Source of the DNA: Stemphylium vesicarium
Lineage: Eukaryota > Ascomycota > Dothideomycetes > Pleosporales > Pleosporaceae
Direction of reading: 5' to 3'
Length of the DNA: 64,000 nt
NCBI GenBank assembly: GCA_004380135.1
Contig: QXCR01000012.1
Location: forward strand, 248,001 to 312,000
Of the stretch, positions 41,798-52,605 are shown piece by piece (position 1 is the stretch's first letter; each line of letters starts with the position of its first letter). Both the position numbers and the translations under genes were made by a program. The notes beneath the pieces were generated by a model. The model did no database searches. It saw nothing but the letters and a program-made list of their open reading frames with translations, and was not told the DNA's origin.

Positions 41798-44159
41798 TGT
41801 TGTTTTGTGCAGCAAAGTGTGAGTGTGCACAGAAATTACTCGAGGCCCTGCGTCACTAAGAATATTGTCGGCAGAATAGCGGGGTGGCGGCGGCCGCGGG
41901 GCGAAAGCGGTCAGCCTTGCACTTTCGCTGCAGAACAAGCACTTTCACTATAGACCTTCTCATTACCTGTCAAAACAAAACTTTGTCACGCGCCAGAAAC
42001 AACTGCAATTTCTCTTACATGAGACTACACTAATCGGCAGGTGATTCATACGAAATAGTCAAGCCACCCTTGCATCAACGGTACCACTCCTGTACCGATA
42101 CTCCGTCCTTTGGCTACCTCCCGGGCTTGAAATCCAGTTCTGTCTTCTTCACTGTCTTCGATTTTCGCGTTACGCCCTGGCCTGTCGCTGCACCTGCCTC
42201 CCGTGCCTCGCTGTGCGTGACCTCCTATCGCTGGTTTAGCCAGTATATGCCGAACACGAGTCCCAAAAGCAATGTACCTTGTTCTCAAAATGTCTGGACA
42301 ACTCGGTAGTTGCCGGGCTGAATTCCAGTGGATTCACCGTATTGCCCTTTCCCGCCACAGTCTTCTCCGACTGCGGGTCCGTGTTTTGTGCGTCCTACTT
42401 GTAATTAACCAGGACCTTTCGAGTACTGTACCATGGGAATGTCTAATCTCGAAGCTGGCACTCCCTTGTCCAGCGACCATATCGTCTCCTCCACTCTGAC
42501 TGTACTCATTACTCCTCACACCAAATGCTGTTGGGTCTTGGACCTTTTCTCCCGTTTTGATAAATTGCTCGAGTGAGCATTGCCTGCCGTTGGAGACCCT
42601 GAAGAATAGCCAACGGAGAGAGGTTGCCTTGTTTGTATCCGGGTGAATGTACGGAGGCCGAGCTTAAACATGATGATATTGAGACGTGCAAAGCACTTGT
42701 CACGCAGACGTTTCAGAGAATACTTCAATGATAGTTTTTTGCAGTCCTGAGTCGCGAATCATCATATTCGTCTTTACGTTGCAGACTCCGAACGCTCTTG
42801 CTAATCATGAATAATTGTGACGTAGAAAGCATGTCGATGCCCAGATGCTCGATGCGGCTATACGCTAGCTGTTTTTGGTGTTGAGCGTTCATGGCGCCTG
42901 ATGTCGGGTCCATCTGTGCTACCAGAGAGATGTGTAGTTTGCGCGCGTAACATCCTCACCAAACAACGAAATCTATGCACTTGATGCAGAACATCCGGAA
43001 CCGGACGGTCGTGTTTCTAAACCTAGCCGCTCGCAGCCAGCTGAGCAACACAGCCACATGTCTTGGCAACAGCGGGCGACAAAGCAATCGCCAATGCCTC
43101 CAAGCCCAAATGCCGCGTGGACGAGGCTCTGTCCCTCGGAACGCGCCCTGAGATCTACAAAACAGCAGATCATTTCATCATGTGCTCAGGGGCCTTGGGA
43201 GGCATGATCTCATAGTTGAGATAATCGCACACAAACGAAGAGCAGGATGCGTGTTCGGTGCGCATCGTAATCTAGAGAAGCGAAAGCTGCAAAGGTTAGC
43301 CTACCGCGTTCTCTTACTCGCAAACAATCAGGTGTCGCCATGTCGGGGATTTGCATGGATATGCAAGGGAGGCCCAGGCGATATCGCGCAGCGACAAAGG
43401 TCCGTATTGACGCTTCAGCTTCCGCGTCTCTCTCTATCCACCTTCCTCACCACTGGCGGTGCCCTCGGTTCCCGGCGGATCATCGTCCCATGGAAACCTG
43501 CGACTGGGACCGCTGGAAAGAAAAGGGATTTAGTGGCTTGTAGGAAGAAACGTCGGCCAGGTACATCTGCGACCTCATAGGCCAAGACGGAGTCGCCGCC
43601 ATTACGGCCGGGGCGGCTGCCAATTCTGACACGCCCTAGTCTCCACCGACGACTTGTGAAACACAGCAGGACGACGACTCAGGGACGACACCGACCACTC
43701 AGATCCGCGCAGCATTCCATCTGGCGACGGCATGGATGGTAGCGAGAGGATGCATTGCCTGGCCGGCTGACGGCTAATGCCTGGGCACGGAGAATGCGTC
43801 GTATACAATCTCGCGACTTTTTATAGTCGGAGTCCCTCTGACACGCAGCTCGTCTTCGCATTCTCTATCTAACCTTTTTGCTTGCGCTTTTTCTACGTCT
43901 TGTCACGCTCGCACATTCTCTTCACTTCCTTTTTACGGACGCAGGACGACCTCACTCATTACATCTGTCTTGCAACACTCTCATTGTTGAACATTTCATT
44001 TTTTCACTATCGCCGCAGCCTACACATTGTTGACATTGTGTCTGTGCAACTGAACCAACACGCGCTCGAGTAAATCTTCTGTGAAGATTTTATTCTCCGC
44101 CACACCAACGTTTTTCTGTCCTAGCAACACCGCGATTTCAAATTTTCAATTCAACCAAG
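41798..44159. promoter_or_regulatory. Long divergent intergenic region, RIO1 / Crh gene
   Basis: About 2.4 kb, the longest gap in the window. The last 300 bp before 44160 are CT-rich, typical of a leader/promoter for a highly expressed wall gene. A possible small spliced gene on - near 42046-42520 is treated as a finding. Other frames lack coding character. Confidence 0.4.
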
Positions 44160-45726
44160 ATGCGCTTCTTAACATACACCACCGCAAGCGTGTTGGCTGC
44201 TCTGGCCTCAGCTCAAACCTTCACCGACTGCAACCCCATGGAGAAGACATGCCCTAACAACCCCGCCATGCCCCAAACCTGGGAGACCGACTTCACTGCC
44301 GGAAAGGACGCTATCAAGGGCTGGAAGCAAACCGCGGGTAGCCTGACTTATTCCGACGAGGGTGCCGAGTTCACCGTTGCCAAGAAGGGCGATGCGCCCA
44401 CCATCGGATCCGAAGCATTTCTTCATTTTGGTTACGTCGAGGTTGTCATGAAGGCAGCCCCTGGCGTGGGCATTGTCTCCTCCATCGTCCTCCAATCTGA
44501 CAACCTGGATGAAGTAGATTGGGAATGGATTGGAGGCGTCGACAGCCGAGTCCAGCAAAATTACTTTGGAAAGGTACTTTGCGACAAAAACGTTATCGGA
44601 TTGCATGTTTCAGGAAGCTGACTTCGAGTGACAGGGAAACACGACCACGTATGACCGTATGATCGAGGCCGATGTAGCCAACAACCAGAACGAATTCCAC
44701 AAGTACGCTCTCAACTGGACAGCAGAGTCTCTTACTTGGATCGTTGACGACAAGCCCACGCGTACCCTCAACTTTGCCGATGCCAACGGCGGAAAAAACT
44801 ATCCCCAGACTCCTTGCAATGTCCGTCTTGGCAACTGGCCCGGTGGTGACTCCAAGGATGAGGGTACCCGCCAGTGGGCCGGAGGAAACGTCACCTACGA
44901 CGAAGCGCCCTTCACCATGACAGTCAAGAGCATCAAGGTGATCAACTACTCGCCTGGGACAGAGTACAAGTGGACAGACAAGACTGGCGATTACGAGTCC
45001 ATCAAAGTCATCGACGCTGGTAACAAAGAGGGTGCTCCTGAAAACACCATCGCTATCAAGCCCTCTGCTTCTGCTACTGGCGTTCCTCTCGAGTCAGGTG
45101 TTGACGCTCCCGCAGCCACTGGTGAGGCTAGCGGAGGCGACGATTCGAAGCCCACTGCCGGCGCATCAATCACCTGCACCGAGGGCGAACAAGCCACCGA
45201 GCCTGCTCAATCCGGCTCCGACTACCCCACCGGCAGCGCCGCCGTTCCCCAGACCTCAGACAGCCCTGAAACTCCCGCGGGCAGCAGCAACGAAGACACA
45301 CCTTGCGAATGCGGTACCGCCACCGTCACCGTCACCGGCGCTCCCCCAGCAGTCACCACCGCACCTCCGGCAATCTTCACCTCTGAGTTCCCCGCCGTGC
45401 CCGTCTCCAGCCTGACCACGCTCGTCTCGTCAGCTGCTGAGACACCGCTAGCCAGCTCCGTCCAGGTTCCCATTGTCACCTCTGCAGCGCCACCGGCCGC
45501 TCCTCCTGCTCCCTACCCAACCACCGAAACTGGCTTGGAGATTGACACTAGGTCTGCCCCTGGTGTCGTTATTCCATCTGCGCCCACTGGTGCGCTGCCC
45601 CAGCCCTCCGGGAACGCTACGGCGTCTGTGTCTGCCCCGCCTTCCGAGTTCACTGGCGCAGCGAGCCACTTCAAGGCTGGCGGTCTCGTCGGTGCTGTGA
45701 TGGGAGCTGTTTTCCTTGCTTTGTAG
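44160..45726 (+). CDS. GPI-anchored GH16 Crh-type cell-wall transglycosylase
   Basis: Cross-links chitin to beta-glucan at the cell wall (Crh1/Crh2/Utr2 family). Two exons, 44160-44573 and 44635-45726, give 501 residues. A signal peptide (MRFLTYTTASVLAALASAQT) is followed by the catalytic GH16 domain. DEVDWEW at 117-123 carries the nucleophile Glu118, the assisting Asp120 and the acid/base Glu122. YALNWTAESLTWIVDD and GNWPGGD supply the acceptor-side signature. After about residue 270 comes a long Ser/Thr/Pro/Ala-rich O-glycosylation stalk with a CECG motif. A hydrophobic C-terminus (GGLVGAVMGAVFLAL) marks GPI attachment. The N-terminus has Cys24/Cys31. Codon use is biased as in highly expressed genes. 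Confidence 0.93.
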
Positions 45727-46194
45727 ATGGAATGACGCAATTGTTGCGAGATTTGGTGCTAGAACTTAGGAGGCAGCCCTCCTTTTCCCCCATCTTTTGT
45801 AAATACTTAATTGGCATCTTTGCGTTCGATACGCGTGTCATATCATGTTCTCCACGCTTTCTTCTTCTTTTGGATGTGTGCTTTGGCTCAAGAGTCTCGT
45901 TGCATGGATACATGATGTACAAGGCCGGTTTATACAAGGCTTGTTACACGACGAACAGAAATCAAACCAAAATTAAACATACTCAGTATCTTGGCTAGTA
46001 ACAGTTGGAATGTCTCTTCTCATCCTCTGATCACTACCTCCACATCGATTGCCCCGTCAGAACGACCCCAATTCATACGCTGCCATATGGCACCATCTGT
46101 CTTCCCCCCGCTATCCCAGCCCTCCATCAAAATCAAACATCCCTAACTTCCTCCTAATAACAGGAAGCGCATCCCTCACTACAACCCCTCTACC
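45727..46194. other. Convergent intergenic region
   Basis: 3' UTRs of the Crh gene (+) and the hypothetical gene (-). The left part is T-rich. Nothing else seen. Confidence 0.4.
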
Positions 46195-47811
46195 CTAACC
46201 CTTGTTCTTCGCCAACCTTGTTTTCGCCTCCTCGTCCCGTCCCTTCTTTCCGCCGCGAAGCCGTCGCCACCACTTGACTTTAGTCTCGGTCTTGGCGTCA
46301 CGTCGATTCCACTGCGTAGGTGCAGGTACAGGTGCAGGTACAGGTGCAGGTGCAGGAGCATCGTGAACGAGCCGTCTGCTAGACTTGCGTGCGACCACAA
46401 CGACACTCTCGCGCGGAATAGGCACGGTGATTATACTCCATTTGCAGCAGGTGCAGAAGGGGAGTTTGTACCAGACACATGTTTTTCTTCGGGGGTCTGG
46501 GGCGACTGTCATCTGAACGCCCCCTACGTCAAGTTCTACTCCTGGTCTTGTATTCCCCTCCTCCGGTATCCTACTACCCCCCTCACTCTCAACTCCCCCT
46601 TGTTGTTCTCGTTCATGCTCTTGCTCTGCTTCAACCTCCCTCCGTGATGCCGGTCGGGGCACCGCACTCCCCCACCTCGTCCGCCGTAGCATACCCTCGA
46701 GCAGCGTGCCCGGTATAAAGTGCAGATGTGCTTCATAGGGGTGGTGATTGACCATGCCGTAGGGCGTGCTGAAGGGTGTCGGTGTAAGTGCCCTTAGATA
46801 GGAGAGTTTGGTGTCTGGCCGGGATGGAGATGGTGAGGCGGTGGCGGTATGTCGGTTCGGAGACGCGCTGCTGGCTTGAACTACGTGTTCTGCTTCGTAC
46901 TGGTATGAAATATATGAGTGGCGAAGATTTTGTCTGTTGGTAGTTGGACAGCTGGTGTGCAGGGCACGGGGTGCGAGGGACGTGTTTGCACTTGCGGCGC
47001 CGGTGGGTATGTAGTATGACTGATATGTTCTTTCCTCTGCTTCTTTTTTTATGGGCTGCTGGATTGGAACCGGTTTCCTCGGTATTCCTTTGGGCGAGTT
47101 TGTGGGTATGCTTAGCTCTCGGTTCGAACGCAGTGGCTTATCCATGTTACTCCTTGCAGTTTCATCCTCTTCTACCTTGACCGTCGCAGAGCGGTAGAAT
47201 TGCTCTGCGACGGGACTGGATATGCGCATCACCGGCCGTGACATATCTGCATAAGCTTTGTCGCGCGGTACAATGTCGACGTTGACGCGCGTTGGAGTTG
47301 TCTGCTCAATCTTGATATTTACTGAAGGACAGTCTGAGGAAATGTGATGACTTGATAGCTCTGTTTGCCCCTTAGGTTCTCTGTAGCCCGGGTCAAGTAA
47401 ACACGTTCTGGAATTGCGGTATAGCCGTTGATCTGGATTGGGGGCACCGGTGCTCTCTTGGTCGATTATCGCTCTTTCGCCGCTCGGAGCACCCCCAACT
47501 TCTAACTCGACGAATAAATCTCTATCGTCCGGAGAACTGGTATCACTTTCTTGAATCATCTCCAAAGCTATTAATGACCCTGCATCGCCGACAAATGTCC
47601 CGCCTCGCTCTCTTGTAGCATTTGGCATGGGACCAGCTCGCTGGCTACGAGCTTCATGCAACAACGGTGTTTGTAGAGGATGATACGTTTGGAAAACCTG
47701 GCACTGTGTTGATGCAGTCCCCTTTTGTGCTTGTGCATCGATCATTGTCTGGTCCTGTTCGGTGCGCCGAATGTTCGAACCGACATTTGTATCCGGCATT
47801 TCGAAGGGCAT
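46195..47811 (-). CDS. Uncharacterised disordered protein with three sumoylation-type motifs
   Basis: 538 residues from the ATG at 47811. The frame continues upstream without an ATG, and a nearby TAG acceptor could mean an extra 5' exon. No domain recognised. Most of the protein is Ser/Pro/Arg/Glu-rich and probably disordered. Three psi-K-x-E sites occur: IKIE at 166-169, VKVE at 211-214 and IKKE at 254-257, in otherwise unstructured sequence. A compact segment near 430-470 (KTCVWYKLPFCTCCKWSIITVPIP) is hydrophobic and Cys-rich and could be a small folded or membrane-touching element. A Pro-Ala-Pro-Val repeat comes next, then a Lys/Arg-rich tail (KVKWWRRLRGGKKGR). Confidence 0.65.
   Translation of the reverse strand: MPFEMPDTNVGSNIRRTEQDQTMIDAQAQKGTASTQCQVFQTYHPLQTPLLHEARSQRAGPMPNATRERGGTFVGDAGSLIALEMIQESDTSSPDDRDLFVELEVGGAPSGERAIIDQESTGAPNPDQRLYRNSRTCLLDPGYREPKGQTELSSHHISSDCPSVNIKIEQTTPTRVNVDIVPRDKAYADMSRPVMRISSPVAEQFYRSATVKVEEDETARSNMDKPLRSNRELSIPTNSPKGIPRKPVPIQQPIKKEAEERTYQSYYIPTGAASANTSLAPRALHTSCPTTNRQNLRHSYISYQYEAEHVVQASSASPNRHTATASPSPSRPDTKLSYLRALTPTPFSTPYGMVNHHPYEAHLHFIPGTLLEGMLRRTRWGSAVPRPASRREVEAEQEHEREQQGGVESEGGSRIPEEGNTRPGVELDVGGVQMTVAPDPRRKTCVWYKLPFCTCCKWSIITVPIPRESVVVVARKSSRRLVHDAPAPAPVPAPVPAPTQWNRRDAKTETKVKWWRRLRGGKKGRDEEAKTRLAKNKG
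46318..46358 (-). repeat. 12-bp-periodic coding repeat (PAPV)
   Basis: Alternating GTGCAG/GTACAG hexamers, roughly three 12-bp periods on the + strand, encoding a Pro-Ala-Pro-Val run near the C-terminus of the hypothetical protein on the - strand. Confidence 0.7.
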
Positions 47812-48472
47812 GCCAGCAGAGCTATAGGCGCAGGTAAGCACCTAGAATAACGGATTCCAGGAGATGTAGCGTATGATACTGATTCAGCGGGGACAGTATC
47901 GTTCTTACGTTTCTAGAGGGTCGCTGGGTGGTAGGAGTTGAGGGTGCTGTCTGACCGCAACCGAATGTCCTGACTGCCCTGCGCTACATTACATAATTTC
48001 TGGGGACTCTCAATTGGTGTATCTGTGCGCCCAGGAATGCTTCATAACGTGGTTCCGAGCAGCAAGGATTGTGTGGGGTCCAATCAGTTGTGCATAACGC
48101 GTAATAATCTCGTGAGAACACGAAACGATCAAGTCGGTATGAAAGAGTTCTGCCGGTAAGTGTCAGGTTTGAAGAGGTAGAGCAAGGAAGAAGTCGTTGA
48201 TCAGCCACTAGTACCACACATTCGAGATTCAGAACGAAACGAAAGAAGGCTCGTAGTATCGGCCCATTAGGGCAATGGTGCCTTGGGAAATCTTGGATAG
48301 CTCCGAATCTATCGAGTTGCTGGTTGCTTTCAGGAGAACCTTATTTGTATTAATCACCGGAAAGCTTTCGTCATCTGCTGGGTTGATGCCAACACGGCCA
48401 CGCAATAACGGATAATGCTAGCCTCGCAAGTATGCTGTGTATTCCATCATTACATAGCAGGGATTTCGCTCC
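47812..48472. other. Intergenic region
   Basis: About 660 bp between two - strand genes. Presumed promoter of the sumoylation-motif gene. No repeat or RNA gene seen. Confidence 0.35.
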
Positions 48473-49778
48473 CTAAGGCTGGATATCCGATCGTTGAACC
48501 AGCCACTGACATCGACAGTGATATGAGTCGCCCTCCTCTTGCCTTCTTTGATGCCTTGCCCGTTTGGTTAGCTTCGTCGCGGATGCTGCCACTTCAGCTG
48601 CAGGATCGCTGAGTCTCAACGTAAACCTCTCCGCTTGAAAGGCCAGGGTGTTGTCATGCTGAACCACCATCTTCTCGCAATACGGTACCCTACCGTTCGG
48701 CATCCGCTCCTCGACCAATTTGACAGAGTATGGTATTGTCGGAAGTCGAGTCGAAGTCGTTGTTGCATTGGCCACATCCGCTGCCACAATTGTATCTTCA
48801 GGTTGCTTGGATTTGTTTCCGTAGATATAGCCCTCAATTTGTGTCTCGTTAAAGGTGCACTGCCAAAGACTATCTCCTGGCAAGAAAACAGTGTCTCGTT
48901 TCATGGGTTGTCGTCTTTCCACGGAATTGAAGGCATCATCGCTGAGTAGCACGACTCTATCGTAAGTGGTCCGGAAATAATACGTGGGACTGCCATCCGT
49001 TCCAGCTTCTTCAAGTGCCAGCAGCTCAACAGGCGGGATGGTTGGTACGAGCTCACCACGGCTGATGCTATCGTTGCTAGGCGGCAGACCGATTGTAATC
49101 ATTGTCGCATTATTGTCGCCTATCGGAGCGGGGAGCACGCTTAGCTGCATCATTGTATCCGAGGCGCATTGCCAGGCTACCGACTCGTTTGTTTTCGCCA
49201 GACATGATGAGCTTTGCTGCTGTGGACGCCCCACTGAAAGCGCAAACATGCCACGCTGGATAGCGCTGGTACCGTCTTGAGAAGAATCGTTGCCACTGCT
49301 GCGTTCTGTAGACGCATGGTCACTACGCAGATCGCTGTTAGCATTGCTCTACCTTCCTGGACCCGGAATATTACCTCTTCGAAGGTCGACGCTTGACTGC
49401 CAATAAGCTCAACCCGATCGTAAGTAGTATTAATAATTGCAGCACGAGCAGGACAAGAATGCGCCGCCGTTTAGACATGCGCTGCCATATACATCGTGGG
49501 AGACTTGGTAGAGGCTTTTCGCAAGCCTGCATCTCTTCTTCAGACAGGACAAAGACTTCTTTTTCTGGTTGTTCTGGGCTGAGTATCGGCGCCGACAGAT
49601 GGTTACTTCTTTCAAAGGGTACAACCTCAATGCCATCTTCTATCTTTTGGAGGAAGCATGTCCCTGAGTTAATGCCTGAGGTATCGGTTGATTGATTGCT
49701 ATCGTAGTTCGGTGGAAAGGTCGTGTATATACTGGGTAGTGGTTGAATGCTACTAATTGACCGATTAGGGAGCCGCAT
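48473..49778 (-). CDS. DUF7820-like single-pass membrane protein
   Basis: Two exons, 49778-49375 and 49322-48473 (52-bp intron, GTAATA donor, GCTAAC branch, TAG acceptor), give 417 residues. The N-terminal 100 residues are hydrophilic and cytosolic in style, with PLPSLPRCIW just before a basic stop-transfer (KRRR). One TM helix spans about 107-128 (ILVLLVLQLLILLTIGLSLLAV). The outer domain opens with RGMFALSVGRPQQQSSSCL and has paired Cys residues (CL...WQC), an AWYF-like PTYYFRTTYDRVVLL strand, WQCTFNETQIEGYIYGN, and VKLVEERMPNGRVPYCEKMVV. This order matches my memory of fungal DUF7820 proteins, whose function is unknown. Several N-x-S/T sites suit an extracellular domain. Confidence 0.78.
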
Positions 49779-51393
49779 GAAGACGAACCGAGAAGATGTC
49801 TAATTAGTGGATAAAGAAAGAATTAAACTTGTCGCATCTGGGCCTGCCAGATACTGAGTATTTTAAGAAGCGAATCGGGAGGGAAAGAGAGGACGAAGAT
49901 AGCAACCTGTGCATGCCCTGAAAATAGTCGAGGTTAGAGTATATATGGTGCGTAAAATGAACGATTGTGATGATGGGGTCAGACTCTTAACCCTCAGGCC
50001 GCTCTAGGCACCTCGTAGGCGTGCCGACGCTCGATATCCAATCGAGAAATATTGAATTGACAGAAGAGGCAGGCCACAGCTTGTCCAGGTCCATGCAAAT
50101 CAACGCAGGTCCAGTCCGAGTTGCTTGCAGCCCATGCTTGACATGAAGATAGAAACCAGATCGAGTAAAGTGGCGAGGAGTAATCGGAGCTGGTATCTGG
50201 TATTGGCTCTGCGCTCACCATGCGACGTGCCTGGGTCTACGCAATAGCCGCCTGCACCTAGCCGCACGTCGGTCGTCGATGAGGCCTTCACCAACTTCAC
50301 GACTCGGATGTACACAGCAAAGCGGCCTGGTGGCGCAGACGGGATCAAGTAGCTTCCAGTAGGAACATCGCATTAGATGCAATAGTAGTCCTCGAATACG
50401 TTGATGTTTTCCTCACTGCGAAGTTGGCAATGTCAAACATCGAGTTGTGTTGTGTGCACAAAATGTGTTGTGCTGAATAGCCGCTGCCCAGGCGTGACGT
50501 AGGTCGCATTTGGGGTCCCAGGGCGAGCCACAAGTCCACCAGAAGCTGCTGAGCGGGAAGTTCCTGGCGCCGCGCACCTGAAATTCAAGAGGGGAGGGTG
50601 TTGTTGAATTGGTTCTGCCATAATGTGACAAAGGATGCTGCAATGTGAGAGATACACATTGGGTGCGACGGGAGGTAGGAGCTAGCTTTCCCGAAGCAGG
50701 CAGGATCGTCCCGGAGCCTTGGGGCTGTATCTAAGCAACGCCTCACATCCCATTACATGGAACATGTTCCCCCGCGACAACTCCTCCGAATACTCTAAAA
50801 TGTAGGAGGAACGAGTGTGCTTTTTTGTCTGAGTTGCGACCACGGAACTGTGCCGAGGCCTGTCTTTCAATAAAGTGTATGGGCCAAGATGTTTCGATTT
50901 GATGGGCATGTTTCGAAACGATAGAGCATTGTCATCTCACCATTGTTTTAGACACGTCAATCCATCATCGCAAGAACCTAAACCTACATCTGATACACCT
51001 GACAGACATGGCAGCCCGGCTTTCGACTTCACCAGCCTAGGTCTCCGGCCGCTGACCTAGGCGTCCCATTCGCTCAGCCTCCAAACCGGCGGAGCTCAGC
51101 ATCCACTTCTTGCCTCAGCCGTAGTGATGGCTGGGGATCTATCCAGGGCAAAGTCAGCATCCTTGCTTACAGAATACACGTTTCCTTCTAATATTAGGAC
51201 TTTTGTGGGAGGTGGCACGCCTTAAGTGTCGAAGGCTTAGAATCAGCCCGAGCATGTACTACCAGGAAGGGAAACAGGGCTCAGCCGCACACGGGACTTG
51301 TAGGAGCATATAATGATGGGCCATCACTCAAGATGTTGTCGTTACTCTAGCTTCCTTTACTGTTGTCAACCTGTAAAGTGGAAATCGCTCAAG
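49779..51393. promoter_or_regulatory. Long divergent intergenic region
   Basis: About 1.6 kb between the DUF7820 gene (-) and the four-TM gene (+). Frames on - at 49994-50660 are short and look random. No tRNA or repeat array seen. Presumed to hold both promoters. Confidence 0.35.
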
Positions 51394-52188
51394 ATGAATA
51401 CTGGACGTTACCTTCGTCGCGCAAGGGATTCCTTCCAACCCTCGACCACAACACCCTCGACCGCATGTTGGCCGCTTTTCGCTACAGCATTCGCACTCTC
51501 TGCCTTATCAATCGCCAATCTTGGTCTGATCAGTTCCATGGTCGCATGGCTTCTCGAGCAAAAACATGAAGTTCACACCTATCAAATCAACTGGCCTGGA
51601 AACGTAACGCCGTTGAACGTGGAACCGAAGAATCTGTGGGTGGACCAAGGGCACGAGAGCAACGGCGCAGCGGCATATGGATTCTTCGTGGGCATCTTGG
51701 GCATGATCACAGCGTGGAGGATGCAGACTGCGCAACGGGTACGTCAAATGCATGTGACTCGGCCGATTGAGGGGTGTGCTGACAGACATGAACAGCCTCT
51801 AAAGAGTCTAACTGCACTCGCGATTCTTTTGTTCCTCGCCGTCCTGTTTACTCTATCGGCCTTGATCTTCGTATTTGTAGTGACATACAAGACGACCGGG
51901 CAGTACATTCGCGAGCCAGTTGCTTCTAATACAGTCGGCATCAACTATCCAGAGTTTCACTGGACGCCCGAGACTTGGTTCAAGGCGGTATTGGACCTGC
52001 CTCTTGCGGACGAATCTGTACGCAGTGAGATGGAGGACAGAATCACGAACATGGTAGCCTGGCGGTGGATGCTGCTCGTGATACTCGTCGTGGATATAGT
52101 TGGGTTTGGCGTGACGATGATGGCTTGGTTGAAGCAGCGGCGGGGCGTCGCAGCGCGAACAGACTCTGTACACCCAACCGAAAAATAA
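51394..52188 (+). CDS. Uncharacterised four-TM membrane protein
   Basis: Exons 51394-51738 and 51796-52188 give 245 residues. The 57-bp intron (GTACGT donor, GCTGAC branch, ACAG acceptor) is a multiple of three and has no stop, so unspliced RNA would stay in frame. Helices are seen at about 20-45 (FATAFALSALSIANLGLISSMVAWLL), 84-100 (AAYGFFVGILGMITAW), 120-150 (LTALAILLFLAVLFTLSALIFVFVV) and near 210-232 (WRWMLLVILVVDIVGFGVTMMAWL). A hydrophilic loop with one N-x-T site lies between helices 1 and 2. I recognise no family; tetraspan or MARVEL-like topology is possible. An upstream ATG at 51313 would add 27 residues; I prefer 51394 because the added stretch is Cys-rich and unlike a membrane-protein lead. 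Confidence 0.65.
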   Translation: MNTGRYLRRARDSFQPSTTTPSTACWPLFATAFALSALSIANLGLISSMVAWLLEQKHEVHTYQINWPGNVTPLNVEPKNLWVDQGHESNGAAAYGFFVGILGMITAWRMQTAQRVRQMHVTRPIEGCADRHEQPLKSLTALAILLFLAVLFTLSALIFVFVVTYKTTGQYIREPVASNTVGINYPEFHWTPETWFKAVLDLPLADESVRSEMEDRITNMVAWRWMLLVILVVDIVGFGVTMMAWLKQRRGVAARTDSVHPTEK

Positions 52189-52605
52189 AAAGCCACTTTT
52201 CTAATACCTTTTGAAGGGCGAATGTGACATGAAGGAATAGACTGTTGAGTTATTCTTCTATCCACTCTCACATGCAAAAGGTGCACCTGACTACAGCCCG
52301 AGGGACCCGTGGACGGCTCGTAGAACGCGTGACAGCACCACACATGCGAGAGCGGGCTGCATATAACATCGACCCACCTTTCTCATCCCATAGCTATTAC
52401 TACGGGGCAGCGATATTCACAGCAGCTTCATGTAGTTGAAGCATTAAGCTTGATATCTTACGCCCGCCCGCCAAAGAGCTTAGCGAGACAGGTGCGAAGT
52501 GCGAACCTCGGCGCATCACTGTCACCGCTGTCACGAAAAAACGTAGCCCCGCCGGCTTTCCCTTCCAGCACGCCGTTCTTCGCGACCACGACGCCAGCTT
52601 TCGCC
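52189..52605. other. Intergenic region upstream of SLC1
   Basis: About 420 bp, presumed SLC1 promoter. An open frame extends upstream of the SLC1 ATG but its predicted residues look unconserved. Confidence 0.35.

Noticed and set aside
43182..43580. 132-codon + strand frame upstream of the Crh gene
   Set aside because: Arg/Lys-rich random composition. Alternative frames of similar length overlap. No recognisable motif.
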